From Methylobacter sp. KS41 (lineage in GTDB: Bacteria; Pseudomonadota; Gammaproteobacteria; Methylococcales; Methylomonadaceae), in contig PHSP01000003.1 in the NCBI GenBank assembly GCA_002862125.1, positions 620,001-684,000 on the forward strand: a DNA stretch of 64,000 nucleotides, in the 5' to 3' direction. A program made the translations under genes and the position numbers. The notes beneath the pieces were generated by a model. It saw nothing but the letters and a program-made list of their open reading frames with translations. It was not told the origin of the DNA and did not search any database. This document shows, piece after piece, positions 36,536-44,797 of this stretch (positions are counted from its first letter, which is position 1; each line of letters opens with the position of its first letter).

Positions 36536-37018
36536 ATGAAAACGACAAAACAGCAAATGACGATGCAAGGTTTTGAGGAAAAAAATACCAATGGCACTTG
36601 GTACTTCAAGGAAATCAAAGGTAAAGGGAAGAGCGGGCCGACAACAAATGATCCGGTCATTACACAATGCTTCGATATCCACATCAGCGTCAACTGCGAC
36701 TCCATGAAGGGTGACGAGATCGGCATCAATACGCCTCACGTTACATTTATCAGGTCAATTTTTATGGGTGCGGAGCAAATTCATGTTTACTATGATTTCG
36801 AAGGTGAGAATGTCTGCAAATATCGTGAAACGAAAAGCAAATCTTCCGGCGCTCTTTTTGAAGTTGCAATGAATTCAACAGCTTCAAAACCCTACGATAT
36901 ATATGCAGACATCCTTATGAGAGTTGAGGCGAACGAGTGGAAAACAACCTTCACGCCTAGCGGACATGCAGTCGAGAATCAAAATAAGCTATCCGCCAAT
37001 GATTTCCCAAGCTTCTAG
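36536..37018 (+). CDS. Unidentified T6SS-linked protein
   Basis: A 160-residue protein of no recognised family, with an AAAAGAGAAAAT ribosome-binding region. It looks beta-rich throughout (GTWYFKEIKGKG, DPVITQCFDIHISVNCDS, GAEQIHVYYDFEG, YDIYADILMRVEA) and has no signal peptide. Size and fold impression are compatible with an Hcp-like or jelly-roll cargo or immunity protein, but nothing in the sequence proves it. It closes the four-gene AT-rich insert between clpV and the regulatory block. The following 270 bp hold no convincing gene. Confidence 0.55.
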   Translation: MKTTKQQMTMQGFEEKNTNGTWYFKEIKGKGKSGPTTNDPVITQCFDIHISVNCDSMKGDEIGINTPHVTFIRSIFMGAEQIHVYYDFEGENVCKYRETKSKSSGALFEVAMNSTASKPYDIYADILMRVEANEWKTTFTPSGHAVENQNKLSANDFPSF

Positions 37019-37288
37019 GTTATAAGCCGGTTTGGCCGGGCACATCTTTTCGACCCCGGAATTTCCATGTTGAAATGCATGAATGAGTATGGTGAAAGCC
37101 ATCGGAACTTTGTCTGTTGTAGGTTGGGAAAGTTTTATGCTATCAGCCGCGCCAAAACGCCGGATATTACCTGTTTTTACGATTTTGTCTTTCCGGCGAA
37201 GGAAAGTCCTGTACAGACCGGAAAACCGTGATTTGTTCCATGGCGCCATGAATTTAAGTTTGGTAATTTAACATGCCCTTGCTGATAA

Positions 37289-38995
37289 ATGGTAAAGATT
37301 ATGGTGTTTAATGATGATGACAAAACGGTTCTTAAGCCTCAGAGTTCCATTGAGAAAGAACCCGATTCAGACCGCACTGTTTTCTTTCAGCCGGATACAT
37401 TAAGCGTCAGCTTGTTGGGCGCTCATGGCGAAACTATTTCGACAGTTTCTTGTACCCGTCATTTCACTGCCGGACGCTCTATGGACAATACGCTGGTGAT
37501 TGATAACGCGCTGGTGAGCCGCCATCACCTCGAAGTGAAGCGGGAAAACGGCAACTGGTGGATTTATAACCTGCAAAGCGCCAATGGTGTTTATATTAAC
37601 GATAAGCTGGTTGAGCATAGGGAAAAATTAAATTTCCCGGTGTTAATTTCATTAGGCCGTTCCAGTATCCGTCTCAAAATTCAGAAAGTAATACCCGGCG
37701 AAAAACTAGACGAAATTTCGAAACGCCTTAGTGAACACAGTCACGGAGTTGAAACAAGTTTTCAATCAATCAAACCGCAACGGAATTTATCCCCGGAAGA
37801 GATCAAAGCCCGGCTGCTGGCGGAAGAAGAAGCTGAAGATTCGGGCGATTACACAAGGATGGTGCGCAGGTTAATTCATGAAGATCGCACAATCCGGAAG
37901 AAAAGTTATAAAAAAGTAATTTGGGCGCTGAGCGCCTTATTTTGTCTGTCGGTTGGCTTGGTGACCTATCAACAAATTGCCCTGTCCAATACCCGCAAGC
38001 TGGCGATTGAAATGTTCTACGACATTAAAACGCTGGAGGTCAGTTTATCGCAAGCGGACATGAAACTTGAAGCAAGCGCCGACGCTCTGGATAAGACCAT
38101 GAAAGCAGTCGACAATGAAAGATTGAGAGTTGTCCATGAGCAGCTGAAAGCGGAGCAAGAAAAAATGGCTGCCGAAAAAAAGCGGATGTTGCGGGAACGG
38201 GAAAAGTTGGCGAATATGAAGGCCAAATACCGGCAGTATGTCAAAGAGGCTAATTCATTACGCCTTCATTTTCCAACGGCCAAGGAATATGAGGAAGAAC
38301 TCATCGCCAAAGTCTCTCGGGAATTAGGGGAAAGCGAATTAGAGCTGCCTGATGATTTTGTGGAGGAAGTGAGAAAATATATTCAATATTGGCAAGGTTC
38401 CCCAAGAATGCCGCAAGCAATAGCTAATATCGAAAAAAATAATTATTTACCTATTGTCATAGAGGCTTTAAAAAAACACGGTTTACCGCTCTATTTTATG
38501 TATTTGCCATTGCAGGAAAGTAATTACGATGCTCAGGCCATAGGCCCTGAAACCCGCTTTGGCGTTGCTAAAGGCGCCTGGCAACTGCTGGCGACGACTG
38601 CGCAGGAATACGGGCTTTCAGCTGGACCTTTAGCAAATGCCGCTGCCTATGACGACCAAGATGCCCGTTTTGATTTTAAGCAATCGACTCAGGCAGGGAC
38701 AAAGTATCTGAAGCGTATCTATAGCACCGAGGCGCAGGCTTCCGGGTTATTAGTGATGGCCAGTTATAACTATGGCGACAACCGGGTGAAAGGAATGATT
38801 AAACAAATGCCGGATAACCCGCGTGATAAAAATTTCTGGAAATTTATTCAGCAATACGATTTACCCAAAGAAACACATGATTATGTTTTTTATATATTCT
38901 CTGCCGCCGTTATTGGCGAAGACCCTCGGCATTTCGGATTTAAATTTAATCCCCCTTTATATAAAGAGGAAGCCGGCGGCAATGCTGAAAATTAG
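37289..38995 (+). CDS. FHA domain - transmembrane - coiled coil - lytic transglycosylase fusion
   Basis: A 568-residue protein with an unusual layout. An N-terminal FHA domain (about 40-135; TAGRSMDNTLVID, LVSRHHLEVKRENG, SANGVYINDKL) would bind phosphothreonine in the cytoplasm. A transmembrane helix follows at about 209-226, then a long periplasmic coiled coil (about 235-335) and an SLT/MltD-type lytic transglycosylase domain (about 385-545) with likely catalytic Glu410 in PLQESNYDAQAIG and GAWQLLATTAQEYGL. It could cut peptidoglycan to let the T6SS span the wall, with activity or placement set by the locus kinases. That link is inference; the domains are clear. Confidence 0.86.
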   Translation: MVKIMVFNDDDKTVLKPQSSIEKEPDSDRTVFFQPDTLSVSLLGAHGETISTVSCTRHFTAGRSMDNTLVIDNALVSRHHLEVKRENGNWWIYNLQSANGVYINDKLVEHREKLNFPVLISLGRSSIRLKIQKVIPGEKLDEISKRLSEHSHGVETSFQSIKPQRNLSPEEIKARLLAEEEAEDSGDYTRMVRRLIHEDRTIRKKSYKKVIWALSALFCLSVGLVTYQQIALSNTRKLAIEMFYDIKTLEVSLSQADMKLEASADALDKTMKAVDNERLRVVHEQLKAEQEKMAAEKKRMLREREKLANMKAKYRQYVKEANSLRLHFPTAKEYEEELIAKVSRELGESELELPDDFVEEVRKYIQYWQGSPRMPQAIANIEKNNYLPIVIEALKKHGLPLYFMYLPLQESNYDAQAIGPETRFGVAKGAWQLLATTAQEYGLSAGPLANAAAYDDQDARFDFKQSTQAGTKYLKRIYSTEAQASGLLVMASYNYGDNRVKGMIKQMPDNPRDKNFWKFIQQYDLPKETHDYVFYIFSAAVIGEDPRHFGFKFNPPLYKEEAGGNAEN

Positions 38996-39236
38996 TCTAT
39001 TTATAAAAGTAAGGAATGGAAGTTAAATAACCCGGAAAAAGAGGGCTAAAGCTGCACCCGCAATAACAAATTTAAAGTTATCTAACGCCGTTGCGAGTTT
39101 TATATGACATATACAGGTTAGCAATCCGGCCTGCTGACAAAGTGCGGCAATTTCATGATTAACCCACTACTAACTTCTGGTAGCGGCCGCCCCTCAAAAT
39201 CGGGAACAGATTTTTTATTACTGATTGGTATTCATT

Positions 39237-40118
39237 ATGAATTTAAAAGTTAAGTTTAATCTCGTGTTAGGGGTGGCTGGTTTGGTGGGCATAGGTTGTT
39301 CCGCGATATTTTCTTATCAATTACTTCAGCGGATTGCCAGGGAGGAAGTATTGGATACGGCGCGTGTTTTAATGGAAAGCGCCATTGCAATCAGAGGTTA
39401 TACCTCAGAAGAAATTAAACCTTTACTTACAGCCCAGCAGAAGAAAAGATTCATACCGCAAACTGTCCCGGCCTATTCCGCCAATCGTTTTGTAACTCAA
39501 TTACAGAAGAACCTGCCTGATTATTCCTATAAAGAGGCCGCTTTAAATCCAACTAACCCCGTTAATCGCGCTCAGACATGGGAGGCGGAAATTGTGGATT
39601 GGTTTAAAAGTAATGAGGCTGAAAAGGAGTTTATCGGTGAACGTGAAAGTATTGCCGGCCCCGTTCTTTTTTTAAGTCATCCCATCAAATTAACCGACCC
39701 CAATTGTTTAGCCTGTCATGATACCCCGGCCAATGCGCCGAAAACCTTACTGGAAACTTATGGCGGCAATAATGGTTTCGGCTGGAAGTTAAACGACGTG
39801 GTAGCCGCGCAAATTGTCACCGTGCCGATGCAGATACCTTTACAAAGGGCGGAAAGAAGTTTTTATATCTTTTTAGCGCTTATTTCAGGTGTATTTGTAT
39901 TGGGTTGTATTTTATTGAATATTCTGCTGCATTTTATGGTGACCAAGAGAATTATTACCATTTCAAAACAGGCTGATAAAGTCAGCATGGGCGGATTAGA
40001 CGTAGCTGAGCTTACTTTTAAAGGAAATGACGAGATTACTTCGCTTAGTCAATCCTTTAACAGAATGCACAGAAGTTTAGTGAATGCTTTTGAAATGCTG
40101 GAAGATAAGAATGACTGA
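39237..40118 (+). CDS. DUF3365 c-type-heme sensor with HAMP domain
   Basis: A 293-residue membrane protein: transmembrane helix at about 8-28, a periplasmic DUF3365 (Tll0287-like) domain at about 35-200 with a CLACH c-type heme-attachment motif (Cys157-His161), a second transmembrane helix near 210-235, and a C-terminal HAMP segment (KQADKVSMGGLDVAEL, NDEITSLSQSFNRM). DUF3365 domains bind heme and are thought to sense redox state or gases. It has no output domain, but its last eight bases overlap the start of a Ser/Thr kinase gene, so the kinase is the likely partner. A TTG 12 bases upstream is an alternative start. Confidence 0.85.
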   Translation: MNLKVKFNLVLGVAGLVGIGCSAIFSYQLLQRIAREEVLDTARVLMESAIAIRGYTSEEIKPLLTAQQKKRFIPQTVPAYSANRFVTQLQKNLPDYSYKEAALNPTNPVNRAQTWEAEIVDWFKSNEAEKEFIGERESIAGPVLFLSHPIKLTDPNCLACHDTPANAPKTLLETYGGNNGFGWKLNDVVAAQIVTVPMQIPLQRAERSFYIFLALISGVFVLGCILLNILLHFMVTKRIITISKQADKVSMGGLDVAELTFKGNDEITSLSQSFNRMHRSLVNAFEMLEDKND

Positions 40119-41481
40119 TGAAAACCGATATGAAATAGGCGCCGTGCTGGGTCAGGGAGCGATGGGAACAGTCTATAAAGCTACCGACAAACAAATTGAC
40201 CGGGAAGTGGCTATTAAGGTCTTGCATGCTCATATACTTGCCGGCGAGATGGGCGCGGAGTTAATTAAGCGGTTCGAGCAGGAAGTCAAGGCAGCGGCCC
40301 GATGTCAACATCCTAACATTGTTACTGTTTATGATTACGGGATTAATAACGACGCGCCTTACATGGTAATGGAATATGTTAAAGGCGTGGATTTGCAGGT
40401 CTTTTTAAAATCCGGGCAAATGCTCAGTCCTGATCAAGCCGTTAACTTAATATTAAAAGTTTTAAATGCTCTTTCAGCCGCTCATGCCATGGGAGTGGTT
40501 CATAGGGATATTAAACCGGCCAACATCATGCTACTGGAAAATGGCCAGATTAAAGTCATGGATTTTGGCGTGGCGCGTATTGATACCTCTGAATTAACCC
40601 AATTGGGTGATGTGATGGGAACGCCCTGTTATATGTCACCCGAGGCGCGCAACGGTCAAGCGACAAATAGCCTTTCCGATCTTTACACCACCGCATTGGT
40701 GTTACTGGAATTGCTCATCAAAAAGCGTCTGAAAATTGAAGACATAAACGGCCAAACCCTGAAAGCCGAATTGGATAAACAGGGTTTGGCTCCTGATTTT
40801 GTCGCCAATCTTGTTCCGGTATTGACAAAAGCATTGCAGAAACAACCCCAACTAAGATACCAAGAGGCCTTGGAATTCTCTAAAGCCTTAGCTGGCTGTT
40901 TAGAAGCGGCGCCCAATGATTATCATCTTTCAGATGATTTGGCCGCTACGGTTTTGCTGGTGCAAAGCAAACTCCTGCAAAATCAAATGCCCCCAGGCAA
41001 TAGCACTATATCAATGTTAAGCAATGACTCGGAGTTGCTGCAAAGTCAGTTAAGCCTGGTTGAAAAAAGTTTAACCAGTTATTTAGGCCCTGTTGCCAAA
41101 ATGCTGGTTAAAAAACACACTCAACAGTCCAATAACTTTGATCAATTACTGGGTTCGCTTGTTGAATACATCCCTTCTGAAACGGAACGGCAAAAATTTA
41201 TTAACAGCCTGGATTCATCAGGCGTTAAGAAAGGGGCGGGTAACGGCATGCGCAGCACATTTACTCATAGCGCGCCCATCGAAAAAAGTGATATTTCATG
41301 TGAATACATTGAGCAATTAACCGCTGGTTTAGCTATTTATCTAGGGCCCATAGCCAAGCATTTAGTAATAGCCACGCAAAAAAAAGCCAGCTCAAAAAAA
41401 GAACTGTGCGCATTATTAGCGGAAAAAATTCCCAATGATAGTGAGCGTAGAAGGTTCTTGATGGCTTGGAGTAAGAAGTAG
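40111..41481 (+). CDS. Ser/Thr protein kinase with duplicated C-terminal domain
   Basis: A 456-residue soluble Hanks-type kinase. The start at ATG 40111 follows GGAAGATAAGA and overlaps the sensor gene in ATGACTGA. The kinase domain is residues about 7-265 (LGQGAMGTVYKA, REVAIKVL, VVHRDIKPANIMLL, VMDFGVAR, GTPCYMSPEA). The C-terminal part contains two copies of a roughly 60-residue module (LGPVAKMLVKK with IPSETERQKF; LGPIAKHLVIA with IPNDSERRRF), resembling the DUF8082-type tail of some bacterial kinases. It lacks a transmembrane helix, so it probably receives the signal from the HAMP sensor encoded before it. Candidate substrates are the two FHA proteins of the locus. Confidence 0.9.
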   Translation: MTDENRYEIGAVLGQGAMGTVYKATDKQIDREVAIKVLHAHILAGEMGAELIKRFEQEVKAAARCQHPNIVTVYDYGINNDAPYMVMEYVKGVDLQVFLKSGQMLSPDQAVNLILKVLNALSAAHAMGVVHRDIKPANIMLLENGQIKVMDFGVARIDTSELTQLGDVMGTPCYMSPEARNGQATNSLSDLYTTALVLLELLIKKRLKIEDINGQTLKAELDKQGLAPDFVANLVPVLTKALQKQPQLRYQEALEFSKALAGCLEAAPNDYHLSDDLAATVLLVQSKLLQNQMPPGNSTISMLSNDSELLQSQLSLVEKSLTSYLGPVAKMLVKKHTQQSNNFDQLLGSLVEYIPSETERQKFINSLDSSGVKKGAGNGMRSTFTHSAPIEKSDISCEYIEQLTAGLAIYLGPIAKHLVIATQKKASSKKELCALLAEKIPNDSERRRFLMAWSKK

Positions 41482-41671
41482 GCTTTTGCCAGCGGGTTAA
41501 AATAACTAGGCATGGCGAATTATATGGTTGATTTAATTAACAAGTACAGGTGATAATTCGCAGGTTTTTTAGTTTCCAAAAGAGAATCTGTTTTGGCGAG
41601 ATTGTCCGCCAAATTTTAATGAAATAGATTAAATAATTTTTAAACGGCTGCTTACAGGAACCATCCAGAAA

Positions 41672-43699
41672 ATGAGTGCACAAGAATTTTCAACGACTGT
41701 TATTACGCCTTTGGGTGAGGACCAGTTGCTGTTTAGCCATTTATCTGGTCATGAAGCAATGGGGCGGTTATTTGAATTTGAACTCGAATTATTCAGGCCT
41801 AATGCGCTTGGCTCTGTCGACAGCAATACGTTGATGGGCAATGACATCACCGTTAAGATAGCGCCGACGGAAACTCAACCCCGTTATATCAATGGCGCGG
41901 TAGTGGAGTTTAAACACACTGGAATGGTGAATCGTTATTACCGTTACCGCGCCATCTTACGCCCCTGGTTATGGTTTCTTACCCTTAATTCCAATTGCCG
42001 CATTTTTCAAGAAAAAACGGCTCCTGACATTCTAAGGGCTGTATTAGACAATTATTCATTTGCCGATGTTGAATACCATCTTGAAGAGACTTATGACACC
42101 CTCACTTATTGCGTGCAATATCGGGAAAGTGACTTTAATTTTATCAGCCGGTTAATGGAGCATGAAGGTATTTTTTATTACTTTAAACACCAGCAAGGCA
42201 AACATACTTTAGTCATTACCGACTCCGGCAGCAGCTACCAGCAAATTGCAGACTATCAGACCATTCCCTATTTTCCGCCAGGGAATATCGCAGGCAGGGA
42301 GCGCGACCATATTTACGAATGGTTAAGCGGTCATCAAGTCTGCACTGGAAAATATGAACACAATGATTTTAATTTTGAAACGCCCAGCGCTGATTTGACC
42401 GCCAAGTCACAGAAATTAGGCGCATATTCGCATAATGACATGGAGGTTTATGATTTTCCAGGGAAATATAAGCAAGCCGATGCCGGAACCAATCTAAGCG
42501 ATAAACGCATAGAAGAATTGCATGGTCAAAATAACCTGATTAACGGCAGCGGTAATGCGCTGGGCCTGCAGCCGGGCATGGAGTTTACTTTAAAGGGCTT
42601 TTATTTTGACGAAGAAAATATCAAATACATTGTCGTGTCCGCAAGCTATGAATTTGCTGGCGGTGGTGGTTATACGTCAGGCAATGCTACCGATGGGCCG
42701 TCATTTAGCTGCAATTTCATTGCCATGAATGCGCAACAATCATTTCGATCGGCCCGGATCACGGAAAAGCCGGTTATATCCGGCGCGCAAACCGCCATTG
42801 TTGTAGGTAAAGACGGTGAAGAAATATGGACGGACCAGTACGGGCGCGTTAAAGTTAAATTTCATTGGGACAGAGACCCTGAAAAAAATGAAAATAGTTC
42901 TTGTTGGATTCGAGTGTCTTATCCCGCGGCGGGTAAAAAATGGGGATGGGTATCGTTGCCGCGCATCGGGCAAGAGGTGCTTGTGAGTTTTCTACATGGC
43001 GACCCGGATCAGCCGCTAATAACAGGCACGGTTTATAATGCCGAACAAATGCCCCCGTATGTGTTGCCGGATAATCAAACCCAAAGCGGCATTAAAAGCC
43101 GCAGCTCCAAGACAGGAGCCGATGATAATTTTAATGAAATACGCTTTGAAGACAAAAAAGACTCGGAACAATTTTATGTTCATGCTGAAAAGGATTTTGA
43201 CTGCGTCATCGAAAATAATGAAACCCGGAAAATCGGCTTGGTAAAAAAGGACCAGGGTAACCAGACGGTGGAAATCCAAAATGACCGGACGGTTACCTTA
43301 AATGAAGGCAATGACACGTTAACCGTCAAACAAGGTAACCGCGTCACTAGCGTGGACACAGGCAATAACAAGCTGACGGTTAAGACTGGCAATCGTGAAA
43401 CCAATGTCGATACGGGTAACGACACGCTGACTGTTAAAACAGGAAATTGTAATACCAAAGTCAATACAGGTAATTATGTGCTTGACGTTGATGCGGGTAA
43501 AGCCACTATTACCGCGATGACGTCTATTGAATTGAAAGTGGGCGGCAACAGCATCAAGATTGAGCAATCCGGCATCACCATTAAAGGCGTTATGGTGAAA
43601 GTACAGGCGGATGCGACACTGGATGCCAAAAGCCCAATGACGACGGTTAATGGCGACGGTATGTTGACACTGAAAGGCGCGTTGACATTAATTAACTGA
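41672..43699 (+). CDS. vgrG: T6SS spike protein VgrG (TssI)
   Basis: VgrG, 675 residues, the trimeric spike at the tip of the Hcp tube. Order: gp27-like hub domains (about 5-370; HEAMGRLFEFELELF, DILRAVLDNYSF, YCVQYRESDFNFISRLMEHE), a gp5-type OB domain (about 385-465; IWTDQYGRVKVKFHWDRD, WIRVSYPAAGKKWGWVSLPR), then a beta-helical needle. The needle includes near-regular repeats of about eleven residues (GNDTLTVKQGN, GNNKLTVKTGN, GNDTLTVKTGN). No extra enzymatic domain is attached, so effectors must bind through PAAR, Hcp or an adaptor. It is followed after 30 bp by an accessory gene and PAAR. Confidence 0.96.
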   Translation: MSAQEFSTTVITPLGEDQLLFSHLSGHEAMGRLFEFELELFRPNALGSVDSNTLMGNDITVKIAPTETQPRYINGAVVEFKHTGMVNRYYRYRAILRPWLWFLTLNSNCRIFQEKTAPDILRAVLDNYSFADVEYHLEETYDTLTYCVQYRESDFNFISRLMEHEGIFYYFKHQQGKHTLVITDSGSSYQQIADYQTIPYFPPGNIAGRERDHIYEWLSGHQVCTGKYEHNDFNFETPSADLTAKSQKLGAYSHNDMEVYDFPGKYKQADAGTNLSDKRIEELHGQNNLINGSGNALGLQPGMEFTLKGFYFDEENIKYIVVSASYEFAGGGGYTSGNATDGPSFSCNFIAMNAQQSFRSARITEKPVISGAQTAIVVGKDGEEIWTDQYGRVKVKFHWDRDPEKNENSSCWIRVSYPAAGKKWGWVSLPRIGQEVLVSFLHGDPDQPLITGTVYNAEQMPPYVLPDNQTQSGIKSRSSKTGADDNFNEIRFEDKKDSEQFYVHAEKDFDCVIENNETRKIGLVKKDQGNQTVEIQNDRTVTLNEGNDTLTVKQGNRVTSVDTGNNKLTVKTGNRETNVDTGNDTLTVKTGNCNTKVNTGNYVLDVDAGKATITAMTSIELKVGGNSIKIEQSGITIKGVMVKVQADATLDAKSPMTTVNGDGMLTLKGALTLIN

Positions 43700-43729
43700 T
43701 GTATTTTTGTATTTACCGATTTTGCCGCC

Positions 43730-44314
43730 ATGACTGAAGCTAATTTAATTAAAATCAAACAACAAAATGCGATCGCCATTTGTCATGGCATAGAGCTTGA
43801 AGAGCAGGCAAATGGCTTGCTTAAAGACAACCCGACATCGGCATTCTATATTAAACAACTGATTGAGTTGCGGCTCTATCCTGATGCAGTACGCTTTTTA
43901 GCGCATGCCCTGCCTAAACGAGAGGCGGTTTGGTGGGCGTGTTTGTGCGCGCGCAACAGCCCAACGGATAAACTTTCAATAAACGAAATTAAAGCCATTG
44001 AGCTGGCGGAAGCCTGGGTTTATAAGCCTACTGAAGAAAATAGAAAATTAACCATGCCCGCTGCCGAGGCGGCAGAGTTTAAAACGGCTGCAAGTTGGGC
44101 GGCTATTGCTGCATTTTGGAGTGGCGGCAATATTTCACCAGTAGCTCAAGCTATTGTTCAACCCGATGAGAAATTGTTTGCCAAAGCCGTGACCGGCGCG
44201 GTTATGCTTGCAGCGACACAGGGTGAACCCGCAAAAGTCAATGACAACTACCGGCTTTTTTTAGAACAGGGAATCAACATCGCCAGTGGCGGCGATGGCC
44301 GGGCAGTGCAATAA
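43730..44314 (+). CDS. VgrG-PAAR linked accessory protein (DUF6931-like)
   Basis: A 194-residue all-helical cytoplasmic protein located between vgrG and PAAR. The segment YPDAVRFLAHALPKREAVWWACLCAR and the later EFKTAASWAAIAAFWSGGNIS resemble DUF6931, small helical proteins encoded next to VgrG/PAAR in other T6SS loci. Its position suggests a chaperone or adaptor that loads PAAR or an effector onto VgrG, analogous to DUF1795/DUF2169/DUF4123 proteins, but this function is not demonstrated. Family assignment is from memory of the motif. Confidence 0.65.
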   Translation: MTEANLIKIKQQNAIAICHGIELEEQANGLLKDNPTSAFYIKQLIELRLYPDAVRFLAHALPKREAVWWACLCARNSPTDKLSINEIKAIELAEAWVYKPTEENRKLTMPAAEAAEFKTAASWAAIAAFWSGGNISPVAQAIVQPDEKLFAKAVTGAVMLAATQGEPAKVNDNYRLFLEQGINIASGGDGRAVQ

Positions 44315-44352
44315 AGAATTTTTTAACAGGTTATTGAAATTCAGGAAATATC

Positions 44353-44646
44353 ATGGGACAGCCCGCCGCAAGAATAACCGATATGCATGTCTGTCCAATG
44401 TTTACCGGCCCTGTGCCCCATGTCGGCGGGCCTATACTGCCTCCTGCCGCGGTTACCGTATTAATCGGCAAACTGCCTGCGGCCCGAGTCACCGACATGG
44501 CAGTGTGCGTGGGGCCCCCTGACGTCATCATCAAAGGTTCCGCAACGGTATTAATTAGTAAACTTCCCGCAGCGAGGATGGGTGATTCAACGGCTCACGG
44601 AGGTACAATAATTCTAGGCTGCCCAACGGTATTAATTGGCGGCTAG
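44353..44646 (+). CDS. PAAR-domain spike tip protein
   Basis: A 97-residue PAAR protein that caps the VgrG trimer as a sharp cone. Typical features are PAARITDMHVCPMFTG at the N-terminus with metal-ligand His/Cys, the repeated TVLIGKLPAARVTDM and TVLISKLPAARMGDS, and the terminal GGTIILGCPTVLIGG. An AGGAAATATC ribosome-binding site precedes the ATG. There is no C-terminal toxin extension. It is the last recognisable T6SS gene of the locus. Confidence 0.95.
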   Translation: MGQPAARITDMHVCPMFTGPVPHVGGPILPPAAVTVLIGKLPAARVTDMAVCVGPPDVIIKGSATVLISKLPAARMGDSTAHGGTIILGCPTVLIGG

Positions 44647-44734
44647 GATACAGCCGGACGGGAAATTTTTAGCCCTATGCCTTCCTAAGCGAACTGATCT
44701 TAATAAGCACAAAGATACACACAAAGCCCGGATT

Positions 44735-44797
44735 ATGAAGCACATCCCCTCAGATTACCTGGAACAAAACCCGAGACGCCTGAATTGTGGCATCTGA
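44735..44797 (+). CDS. Conserved 20-codon leader ORF overlapping the first tpsA start
   Basis: An ATG-initiated ORF (MKHIPSD...NPRRLNCGI) whose last 11 bases overlap the GTG start of the exoprotein in another frame. The second tpsA has an ORF of the same length in the same place with shared residues MKHI, QNPR and CGI. It could be a coupled leader peptide. It could instead be the detached start of the extended signal peptide, joined by frameshifting or lost by mutation before duplication. No strong ribosome-binding site is seen. Confidence 0.35.
   Translation: MKHIPSDYLEQNPRRLNCGI

Noticed and set aside
37083-37271. 62-codon ORF before the FHA-transglycosylase gene
   Set aside because: No ribosome-binding site; composition and a competing antisense ORF suggest chance.
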